Shown here piece by piece: positions 34,004 through 41,701 of a stretch of DNA of 64,000 bases. Position numbers and translations under genes: made by a program. The stretch spans positions 1-64,000 of the forward strand of contig CAKZVK010000024.1 of the NCBI GenBank assembly GCA_937921825.1, written 5' to 3'. A model generated the notes under the pieces. That model was given only the letters and a program-made list of their open reading frames with translations. It was not told the origin of the DNA and did no database searches. The stretch comes from an uncultured Saprospiraceae bacterium (GTDB taxonomy: Bacteria > Bacteroidota > Bacteroidia > Chitinophagales > Saprospiraceae). Position 1 is the stretch's first letter. Each line of letters opens with the position of its first letter.

Positions 34004-37000
34004 CTAGAAGACAGCCCTTAATTGGGCACCTAGATTATTGACCATTGGTGCATCTTCAGATTTTCTTGCATTGTAGGTTAGTATCATATCAAAGTTCTTA
34101 GCGACCCTTCTGGTATAATTAATATTCCAAAGAAAATTTGTACCGTCCTGCAGACCTTGTAGCAATTCGAATTCTACTGGTGTGCTACTGTCGCCATTAA
34201 ATTCTATGAATACTAAACCAAAAGTACCTTGGAAACTAGAGCTGGAGGATTGCCTCCAGGTCAGTTCCATATTTAGATTTTGATTCTTAGAATTTTCTAA
34301 ACCGCCAATGGTATTGTTGTTAAACTCCTGGGAGTACTTGGTGACTATTCTAAGCTTAGGCGAAGGTCTGTAACTTAACTGAGGTACAACTCTCCAGAAG
34401 TCTATTAGGAAGTCTTGATCTGGAAAAGCTTCTGAGGCAAATACTTTTTTTCCTAGTCCAGTTTCTAATATAAAATCAATCGATTTTATAAGATTGTACC
34501 TCCCTCTGAAGTAGAGTTCTTCAGTTCCTCTGCTGTCCCTTCCCGTGATCTGTGTTATAACATTATCAAAGGTTCTATAAGATAACTGCATGTCATGGCT
34601 GACATTCCCTCTATTGTAGAATAGACTATGGTCCATAGAGGCATTGTAACTAATCAGTGTAGTGTCCCGGAGATCTGTTATTATTGCTTTTACAAATCCA
34701 CCTCCATCAGAACTTGCTGACCGCTGGTCTATTCTGTATCTGGAGTTGAGTTGAAATCGGGTCGGAAAAGTTTTCTTGTCTTTTAGAATTTTCTTCAGAT
34801 TAATTCTAAGAGATTGATTGAGGATAGTTTTATTAGAACTCAAGAACTCATTGTTGAATATTGATATCTTTTCGTATTGGCCAAGGTCACTTTGTGGAGC
34901 TATTCTGAATTCATTGACAGTCATTAGGCTGTCTTGGTTGAAGTCCTCCCAGACATAGGAACCCTCTCCTCTCTGGACCTCCACATATTGGAATTCGACC
35001 TTAGGTTCCTGACCGCTATTGGATTCATAATAAGAATTCAAAATTAGGCCTCGATTGAAAGCATTGAAATCATGTTCTAAGGTCCCTATCAGCGTTTGTT
35101 TGGAATTATCTTGATCATCTTCTATGAGGTCTTGGAAGTCTCTCAGAGTAATATTCCATCTAAGGTTTGAGTTCTTGCCGACTAGCCAACCACCACCCAA
35201 GTTATACTCGTCTGAGCTACTGAAAGGCGCTAAATTATTGTCTATTACTCTGGTGTCCTTTCTTAGTTGGTAAGAGGCATTAAGATGGAACGGTTTATTA
35301 GCATCTGACGTAATAAAGGCTCTGTATAGATCATAGTTAAAGGAACTGGAAAGCAGAGAGTCGGTCTCTGTGTTATTTCTGATGTTCTCTTCTTTTTCGA
35401 AATAGCCACCCACTTGCCAGCTTTCACTTATCCTTCTCTTTATCAGTAAGTTAGGTCTGAAAAAGGTTGTCTTTTGATCGATTAATTGACTTTCGGAACT
35501 GAGGTAATTAGCTTTACCATCTATGGTCCAGTTTTTTGATTGATGGGAAAAGATGAGTTTGTTTTTTAGACCAGAATAAATATTTCTATCATGAAATCCT
35601 CCTAGCCCATACCCTAGCGAGGTCGTGCCATCAGAAAGTGTAAAACTGGCATCATGTAATAATTGATCGCTGGTCTCTGCTATATTTTCTAAATTCCAAT
35701 CTCTGGTGAATTCTGCGGCACGGTAAGGATTAAGTGCAGAAAAGTTCTTTTGCTTTATTTCTATGCTGGCCTCTGTTTCTAGGCTCCATTTTCTCCTTCT
35801 AAGACTATCAGCGGATGTCTTTTTAGGGAGCGGTCTTAAGTCATTTAATCTGAATAAAATAGATCCACCAAGATTGTCACTGTTGTCATTTTCAGAGAAT
35901 CTATTCTTGTCTAGGAAGCTCAGTCCTGATTCTAGATAGAGCTGTGTACTGTCACTTATTTCGTACAGCGCAGAAGCTGTAATGAGTTGCTTTTTTTCTG
36001 GTGCTTGTAATTGGATGACTGGATCGAAAGTACCTTGATTGGCACCAACGTATTTGTATACCCTACCATTGACCCCGACTTCATCATCTATACTGTATGA
36101 CCCTTGCCCGAATCCAACATTTGAAAATCTTGCGGCCACTAAATTTTCAGTAGCTGTCGGCACATAGACTAAGGTGTCTCCGCGCAACTGATAAGGCGTA
36201 AGCCCCGAAAAGTCGTTTTCTTGAGGAATGAAAATGCCATTTTTTAGTGCCTGTCCATCACCGCTTTCGTTTAGGATTCTGATGTCTGTGCTATCTAGCT
36301 GGATATTCCCTGCTAGAGATTTACTGTCTTGTTCATTGTAGAAATTGACTCCTAGGGTGACACGATTTTTTTTAAACTCAGACGAGGTGGCGTATAGGGA
36401 TCTCAGATAACTTTGGGTTGCAAATTCATACTCTACAATGATTCTTATATTTTCTGCGATTACCATATTGGCAGTGAAGCGAATTTCAGCTCTATTGTAA
36501 TCTATAATGTAATCATAGTTATCTCCTCTCTTGAGTAGTCTACCGTCAGCATACACCTTTTCAGTACCAGAAAGAACCTGGAGGAATACATCACCATTCT
36601 CACCTTCGAGTCTGTAAGGCCCTTGATTGCCTTCAGAGGTATTGAGTTCTAATCTTTTGAATTTTCCTCTGGATATAGCAAAGCTGCCTCGGTTATTAAT
36701 GGACCAACCCTTATCTGTAGTCGTTTGATTGCTGAGGCTAAGTCCTTTGAGTTTTTTGTAGTAATTCATGAAATAGGAGTCAGGTCTACCCAACTCATAA
36801 TCACCGGCTATGATCTTCGTCCTGTCTTTCTGTACTTCTATAAATACCTTGTCGAATTCTTGGAGTACTTGAGTATTGCCTTCTGGCTGAATCGGGATAT
36901 TATCATCAGAAATAGCCGCTCTGATGAATAGATTGTTGCCTAGATCACCTTTCATTTGGAGGTTGAAGTCAGAATTGAGGACGAGATCTTGAGTATTCCC

Positions 37001-37474
37001 AAAATTCACTCCTCTAGAAAAGCTCCCTGTGTACTGGATCTTGTTAGATTGTATGAATCGTCGATCTATAGATTCTTCCTTGGAGTAATCATTCTCTATT
37101 CTGATGAGAAAGCTCTTTTTTTCTACATTGTCGGCATTCAATACCGGCTCACTGGTTGTAATATTTAGAGGTAGAACTCTGAACTTTACATAGAGTGAAT
37201 CATTATTATTCGAGCCAGAGATTTCAAGTTTATTGTTATTGATTTTATAACCGGGTTTATTACTCGGATTGATAAGGTTACTGATTACAACTGATTGCGA
37301 CACGATGGTGTTAGAACCAAATAAAACTGTATCCTTTGAAATTTTGAATATGTGCTCCTCGATGTTGGAGAAATCAGATTGAGCAGACAGTGAGATTATC
37401 GATAGATAAGCAATTAGTGATAAGCATATTAGCCTAGGAATCTTACTTGTAGACTTGTATGAACTAGGAATCAA
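34004..37474 (-). CDS. Giant outer-membrane beta protein, uncharacterised
   Basis: A 1156-aa protein with an N-terminal signal (ICLSLIAYLSIISLSAQ). Residues about 150-360 have ISDDNIPIQPEGNTQVLQEF and IIAGDYELGRPDSYFMNYYK, followed by many alternating amphipathic strands up to the C-terminus, which ends QLRAVF, as for a barrel. This arrangement is recurrent in Bacteroidota, but no function is known to me. It is not SprA itself: it is far too short and lacks the SprA repeats. TTG is used as start; upstream in frame is only a stop at about 37502. Divergent from the haem peroxidase gene across a 396-nt gap. Confidence 0.65.
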   Translation of the reverse strand: MIPSSYKSTSKIPRLICLSLIAYLSIISLSAQSDFSNIEEHIFKISKDTVLFGSNTIVSQSVVISNLINPSNKPGYKINNNKLEISGSNNNDSLYVKFRVLPLNITTSEPVLNADNVEKKSFLIRIENDYSKEESIDRRFIQSNKIQYTGSFSRGVNFGNTQDLVLNSDFNLQMKGDLGNNLFIRAAISDDNIPIQPEGNTQVLQEFDKVFIEVQKDRTKIIAGDYELGRPDSYFMNYYKKLKGLSLSNQTTTDKGWSINNRGSFAISRGKFKRLELNTSEGNQGPYRLEGENGDVFLQVLSGTEKVYADGRLLKRGDNYDYIIDYNRAEIRFTANMVIAENIRIIVEYEFATQSYLRSLYATSSEFKKNRVTLGVNFYNEQDSKSLAGNIQLDSTDIRILNESGDGQALKNGIFIPQENDFSGLTPYQLRGDTLVYVPTATENLVAARFSNVGFGQGSYSIDDEVGVNGRVYKYVGANQGTFDPVIQLQAPEKKQLITASALYEISDSTQLYLESGLSFLDKNRFSENDNSDNLGGSILFRLNDLRPLPKKTSADSLRRRKWSLETEASIEIKQKNFSALNPYRAAEFTRDWNLENIAETSDQLLHDASFTLSDGTTSLGYGLGGFHDRNIYSGLKNKLIFSHQSKNWTIDGKANYLSSESQLIDQKTTFFRPNLLIKRRISESWQVGGYFEKEENIRNNTETDSLLSSSFNYDLYRAFITSDANKPFHLNASYQLRKDTRVIDNNLAPFSSSDEYNLGGGWLVGKNSNLRWNITLRDFQDLIEDDQDNSKQTLIGTLEHDFNAFNRGLILNSYYESNSGQEPKVEFQYVEVQRGEGSYVWEDFNQDSLMTVNEFRIAPQSDLGQYEKISIFNNEFLSSNKTILNQSLRINLKKILKDKKTFPTRFQLNSRYRIDQRSASSDGGGFVKAIITDLRDTTLISYNASMDHSLFYNRGNVSHDMQLSYRTFDNVITQITGRDSRGTEELYFRGRYNLIKSIDFILETGLGKKVFASEAFPDQDFLIDFWRVVPQLSYRPSPKLRIVTKYSQEFNNNTIGGLENSKNQNLNMELTWRQSSSSSFQGTFGLVFIEFNGDSSTPVEFELLQGLQDGTNFLWNINYTRRVAKNFDMILTYNARKSEDAPMVNNLGAQLRAVF

Positions 37475-37870
37475 TTGACGGTAATATTTTGCTATTGGTA
37501 GTTATCACTGTAGAACGGTCAATTTCAATAAAAAATTAGTCGTATGAAACCTGAAAAGTGGCATAGTTTTTACTTTATTTATATAATAAATATGTCTAAG
37601 TCATAATTAACTGATTATTAGAGATTTATCTCTTTTTTGATTTTGAAAATTAACACAGGGACTTTGACATTAGACTATTTGACCGCTTTTATTGCCCCAA
37701 AAGTTATAATTCGAAGCAAATGATATACGCTAGAACTCATTTTACTGGCCTACTTAATTGCTCTTTGCAACTAGTATATATCTTCTATTGTACTATATTT
37801 GGGTCCTTTAAGTTTTTGGGACTAATCACTAAGCAAATTAAACCCCTGAGCATTAACTGATTTTGGTGGA
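37475..37870. other. Divergent intergenic region
   Basis: This 396-nt AT-rich gap lies between the giant barrel gene and the peroxidase gene. It holds a candidate -7 element for the peroxidase, TATATTTG at 37794-37801. No gene, repeat or stable hairpin was noticed in it. Confidence 0.5.
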
Positions 37871-39784
37871 ATGATGAGATTTTTATTAGGTATTCTCTGT
37901 TTTTTTCTTGTTTCTAGCTCTTTCTCGCAAGAGAACAGAACTATCACAGGTATAGGGAATAATCCGGATGTATCTCACATTGGTAGCGAAGGCGCCCCAC
38001 TCATCAGATATACCAAAGCGAATTACGCTGACGGCTTTCAAGCAATTAACGACCAAAACTTGCCTGGTCCAAGGGAAGTTAGTAATAGTCTCTTCGAACA
38101 ATTAGATGATATCTTCGAGCCTAGTGACTTAAGCGACTACGTTTGGTTATTTGGTCAATTTTTAGATCACGATATTTCATTAGTCGAGAACGACGAGGAG
38201 CAAACGCCTCTTCTATTGGATATACCTGCAGACGACGCTTATTTCAATTCTAATACTCCAATATTTCTTTCTAGAAATAAATTTATACAAGGTACTGGAG
38301 TCGAGCCTGGCAATCCTAGAGAATATGCAAATGAAGTTACCTCGTTCATAGATGCTTCAATGGTCTATGGTAGCACTGAGGAAAGAGCTGATTGGTTAAG
38401 GACTTTTGAGGATGGGAAAATGAAAATGGCTAAGAAGACAGGAAGTACTGAGAACCTCTTGCCTTGGAATACGCTATCTGGAGAATTCAATGATGCGATA
38501 GATTTTTCTCCCGCTGCTAGAATGGCAGATGATACAAGAACACTAACCAAGTATTTTGTGGCTGGTGATGTCAGAGCTAATGAAAATCCGTTACTTATAG
38601 CAATTCATACCTTGTTCGTCAGAGAACATAATAGACTCTGCGACGAGCTAATAGAATTATATCCTAACTGGAATGATGAGCAATTGTATCAGAGGGCTAG
38701 AAAGTATGTAGGAGCCTACATTCAAGCTATTACTTATTACGAATGGTTGCCTGCTATGGGAGTCTATCTAACTGATTATCAAGGATATGACTCAAAAGTC
38801 GACCCCAGTATAATGAATGTTTTCTCTGCAGCAGCGTTCAGGATAGGGCATACTATGATAGACGATGACATCATCAGAATGAATAATGAAGGTGAAATCA
38901 TAACTGCAGGAAACCTAAAACTAAAAGATGCTTTTTTCAAGCCTTATACTATAGTCAATGCAGACGGTCTAGATCCTTACTTCAAGGGTATGGGTACTCA
39001 GATTATGCAAGAAATGGATTGTAAGGTAATTGGTGATCTTAGAAATTTTTTATTCGAAGATTCAGGTGTTGCTTTGGATTTAGCGTCCATAAACATATTT
39101 AGAGGAAGAGAAAGAGGTCTATTAGATTATAATTCATTGAGGTCTGAATTTGGTTTGACTCAATTAAGGTCATTCTCTGATTTTTCTGACAATGAAGAGG
39201 ATGTAAGAATTATGACGGAGCTATATGGTGATGTCAATAATATAGATGCATGGGTGGGCATGCTTGCTGAGCCACATATTGATGATGAAGCCGTATTTGG
39301 CGAGCTAGTTATGGAGATAGTCGAAAAGCAATTCAGGCATCTCAGAGATGGAGATAGATTCTACTTTGAAAACGATAATGCTTTTACTCAGTCAGAAAAG
39401 GATGCTATCAAAAGAACGTCTCTACATGATATCATTATGAGGAATACTAACATCACTTTGATGCAACCTAATGTATTCGAAGCGATGCCTCATATGGATA
39501 TCCCTAATCTAGTTATAAACGAAATTCCTCTAGAAGCTCTTGCTTTCCCTAATCCTGTCGAGACAAAGACTACTATTAAGGTTTACTCAGATATTCAGAG
39601 AGAAATGACCTATAAGCTCTTTAGCCCCCTTGGAAAACTTATCCAATCTGGCACTATGAAGCTGTACGAGGGACAAGACAACTACCTTGAGCTAGAACTT
39701 GATGGTTCTGCTGTAAAAGGATATTATCCTTTCTTGTTGGAGTCAGATGAACTTCATACAGTTTTGAAACTCGTTAAGCAATAA
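37871..39784 (+). CDS. Animal-type haem peroxidase with T9SS type A domain
   Basis: A 637-aa secreted enzyme. Signal peptide MRFLLGILCFFLVSSSFSQ. The peroxidase domain (about 25-530) follows the animal haem peroxidase family: distal His in LFGQFLDHDISL (about residue 100), FIDASMVYGSTEERADWLR, REHNRLCDELIELYPNW, and the proximal His in FRIGHTMIDDD (about 327). Further on is INIFRGRERGLLDYNSLR. A type A sorting domain closes it (LAFPNPVETKTTIKVY). It oxidises halides or organic substrates with H2O2 outside the cell; which one is not readable. The downstream aspartylglucosaminidase-like gene starts 50 nt later and may be co-transcribed. Confidence 0.9.
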   Translation: MMRFLLGILCFFLVSSSFSQENRTITGIGNNPDVSHIGSEGAPLIRYTKANYADGFQAINDQNLPGPREVSNSLFEQLDDIFEPSDLSDYVWLFGQFLDHDISLVENDEEQTPLLLDIPADDAYFNSNTPIFLSRNKFIQGTGVEPGNPREYANEVTSFIDASMVYGSTEERADWLRTFEDGKMKMAKKTGSTENLLPWNTLSGEFNDAIDFSPAARMADDTRTLTKYFVAGDVRANENPLLIAIHTLFVREHNRLCDELIELYPNWNDEQLYQRARKYVGAYIQAITYYEWLPAMGVYLTDYQGYDSKVDPSIMNVFSAAAFRIGHTMIDDDIIRMNNEGEIITAGNLKLKDAFFKPYTIVNADGLDPYFKGMGTQIMQEMDCKVIGDLRNFLFEDSGVALDLASINIFRGRERGLLDYNSLRSEFGLTQLRSFSDFSDNEEDVRIMTELYGDVNNIDAWVGMLAEPHIDDEAVFGELVMEIVEKQFRHLRDGDRFYFENDNAFTQSEKDAIKRTSLHDIIMRNTNITLMQPNVFEAMPHMDIPNLVINEIPLEALAFPNPVETKTTIKVYSDIQREMTYKLFSPLGKLIQSGTMKLYEGQDNYLELELDGSAVKGYYPFLLESDELHTVLKLVKQ

Positions 39785-39834
39785 TTAAAAACTTCCCTTC
39801 TATCTGGATCTAGGTATATCTTATATTAGTGATT

Positions 39835-40809
39835 ATGATCACTAGACGTAAGTTTTCTTCCTTATTTGGCTTGTCGATCTTAGGTAATAGCTTAAAAAGC
39901 TGTTCCGCAGGAGTGATGACGGACACAACTAACTCATTTGTTAGTGGAAATCTTGTCATTAGTACTTGGAGAAATCCGACAGCTAATCAGTTGGCGTTCA
40001 GTGCTTTGAAGTCTGAAGATAAATCCCTTTTGGATGCAGTCGAAGTCGGTATTAATACCGTAGAGGACGATCCTAAGGACCAGTCAGTAGGTTATGGAGG
40101 GAGACCAGATAAAAATGGCGAAGTCACCTTAGATGCCTGTATTATGGATAGTAAAGGGAACGTTGGTTCTGTAACTTATCTCAAGGAAATCAAACATGCT
40201 ATCTCTGTAGCTAGACTAGTATTAGAAACCACGCCTCATGTCATCTTATCTGGTCAAGGTGCTCAAGATTTTGCTCTCGAAAATGGATATATCAAAGAAA
40301 ATCTGCTGACTGAAAAGTCAAAACTAGAGTATGACGAATGGGCAAAGGAGATGAAATACGAACCTAAAGCGAATATAGAAAGACATGATACTATAGGTCT
40401 TCTAGTGAAGGATGCACAAGGAAATTTATCTGGAGGCTGCTCTACGAGTGGAATGGCTTATAAGCTAGGTGGTAGAGTAGGAGATTCTCCTATTCCCGGT
40501 GCAGGGTTATTTGTAGATAATGAAATAGGGGCTTGTACTGCTACAGGAGTAGGAGAGTTGGTATTAAAAACTTGCGCAAGCTTCTTATGTGTAGAGTTCA
40601 TGCGCTCTGGCCTTTCGCCTCAAGCGGCCTGTGAAAAAGCAATTATGCGGATAATTGATAAAATCGGTGCAGAAAAGCAGCAAGTAGGCTTGATCTGTTG
40701 CAATAAAAAAGGGCAGATTGGCGCCTACAGTATCATGTCTGGCTTCGTTTACAGTGTAACTGATAATGATTCTACCCAAATTTTGGAGGCTTACTCATAT
40801 AGCTTATAG
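39835..40809 (+). CDS. Aspartylglucosaminidase-like Ntn hydrolase, Tat-exported
   Basis: About 324 aa. The ORF track begins at GTG 39829, but ATG 39835 starts the signal ITRRKFSSLFGLSILGNSLKSC, a twin-arginine motif plus a possible lipobox. The enzyme is an N-terminal nucleophile hydrolase (PF01112): autocleavage is expected before Thr at about 186 in RHDTIGLLV, and GRVGDSPIPGAGLFVDN and ATGVGELVLKTCASF are substrate-site motifs. The flavobacterial enzyme of this type removes N-linked glycans from asparagine (N4-(beta-N-acetylglucosaminyl)-L-asparaginase), the likeliest role. An isoaspartyl peptidase or plain asparaginase is an alternative. It follows the peroxidase gene by 50 nt. Confidence 0.87.
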   Translation: MITRRKFSSLFGLSILGNSLKSCSAGVMTDTTNSFVSGNLVISTWRNPTANQLAFSALKSEDKSLLDAVEVGINTVEDDPKDQSVGYGGRPDKNGEVTLDACIMDSKGNVGSVTYLKEIKHAISVARLVLETTPHVILSGQGAQDFALENGYIKENLLTEKSKLEYDEWAKEMKYEPKANIERHDTIGLLVKDAQGNLSGGCSTSGMAYKLGGRVGDSPIPGAGLFVDNEIGACTATGVGELVLKTCASFLCVEFMRSGLSPQAACEKAIMRIIDKIGAEKQQVGLICCNKKGQIGAYSIMSGFVYSVTDNDSTQILEAYSYSL

Positions 40810-40834
40810 TCGTAATGTGTAGTGAATACGAGGG

Positions 40835-40864
40835 TTTGAGACCTTTAAGTTGGCATTAGATTTG
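40835..40864 (+). promoter_or_regulatory. Bacteroidota-type promoter for the response regulator
   Basis: TTTG at 40835-40838 and TAGATTTG at 40857-40864 are separated by 18 nt, close to the -33 TTTG / -7 TAnnTTTG consensus. The expected start of transcription leaves a leader of about 60 nt before the ATG at 40935. Confidence 0.6.
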
Positions 40865-40934
40865 CATTCTCTCAGCAAAAGGTCTTCTTGTGCTATGCTC
40901 AGGAGGGAACTTACACATTTTAGAAAAAAAACGA

Positions 40935-41603
40935 ATGTCTGCAATAACCAGCGTATTAGTTGATAAGCAAAGTATTTTCAGAGCGGGTCTTAAGGCCTTT
41001 TTTGCTCATACTGTCGAACCAAGTGTCGAAATCATTGGTGAGGAAACTAGCGCTGAAGGTTTGAAGCTCTTCCTACATAAGAACCTTGGTACTGAACTGG
41101 TATTCCTTGATCTAAACCTACCCGATCAAGATGGACTCGAACTCATACCCCAAATAAGAAAGCATTTCAAGTCAGTAAAGATTATTGTCTTGACTTCATA
41201 TAGTGATTACAAGTTTGTAGGACAAGCTCTAAAAAATGGTGCAGACGGATATATCGTAAAATCTAATGAACCTGAAGATTTGCTACAAGGCGTCAGAGAA
41301 GTGATGGCTGGCAATACTTACATAGCGCCTGGCTTACATATCACACCTCCTAATGGCAAGAGGCTGACAAATGGTAAGAAGTCAGCTTATGAAGACAGAT
41401 TTGTCATCAAGCAGAAGCTGACTAAAAGAGAGCATGAAGTGCTAGAGCTAATTACACAGGCAAAAAATAACAAAGAGATTGCAAAAGAACTGTACATCAG
41501 TGATCAAACTGTAGGTGTACATCGCAAAAATATAATGAGAAAACTCGGTGTCAGAAATACAATAAACTTAATAAAGTTTGCACTTGAGAATCAACTAGTA
41601 TAA
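40935..41603 (+). CDS. NarL/FixJ-type response regulator
   Basis: 222 aa from the ATG at 40935; the ORF track starts at an upstream GTG that adds a non-conserved tail. Receiver domain, residues about 5-125: phosphorylatable Asp in VFLDLNLPDQDGLEL, Thr in IVLTSYSD and Lys in YIVKSNEP. The acidic pocket reads VLVDKQSIFR, so the second acid (CheY Asp13) is replaced by Lys. A LuxR-type HTH lies at about 160-215 (LTKREHEVLELITQAKNNKE, then ISDQTVGVHRKNIMRKLGV). No histidine kinase is adjacent. It lies 98 nt upstream of the adhesin cluster on the same strand and may control it. Confidence 0.9.
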   Translation: MSAITSVLVDKQSIFRAGLKAFFAHTVEPSVEIIGEETSAEGLKLFLHKNLGTELVFLDLNLPDQDGLELIPQIRKHFKSVKIIVLTSYSDYKFVGQALKNGADGYIVKSNEPEDLLQGVREVMAGNTYIAPGLHITPPNGKRLTNGKKSAYEDRFVIKQKLTKREHEVLELITQAKNNKEIAKELYISDQTVGVHRKNIMRKLGVRNTINLIKFALENQLV

Positions 41604-41612
41604 GACCACAAT

Positions 41613-41629
41613 AGCTTATCCCCTAAGCT
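41613..41629. promoter_or_regulatory. Inverted repeat, possible operator
   Basis: AGCTTA and TAAGCT flank TCCCC just after the regulator stop codon and 73 nt before the adhesin start. The arm length of 6 is too short for a good terminator. A dimeric LuxR-type regulator site is one possibility. Confidence 0.3.
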
Positions 41630-41701
41630 TAACCTTTCCACATACTCTGAACAGATTTAATTTTTAAGTAAATCAATTGGCCATAGACTGGTCATTAATA
41701 T

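Noticed and set aside
34004-37474. Assignment of the giant barrel protein as SprA
   Set aside because: SprA is about twice this length and lacks the motifs seen here; the similarity is only general outer-membrane strand composition.
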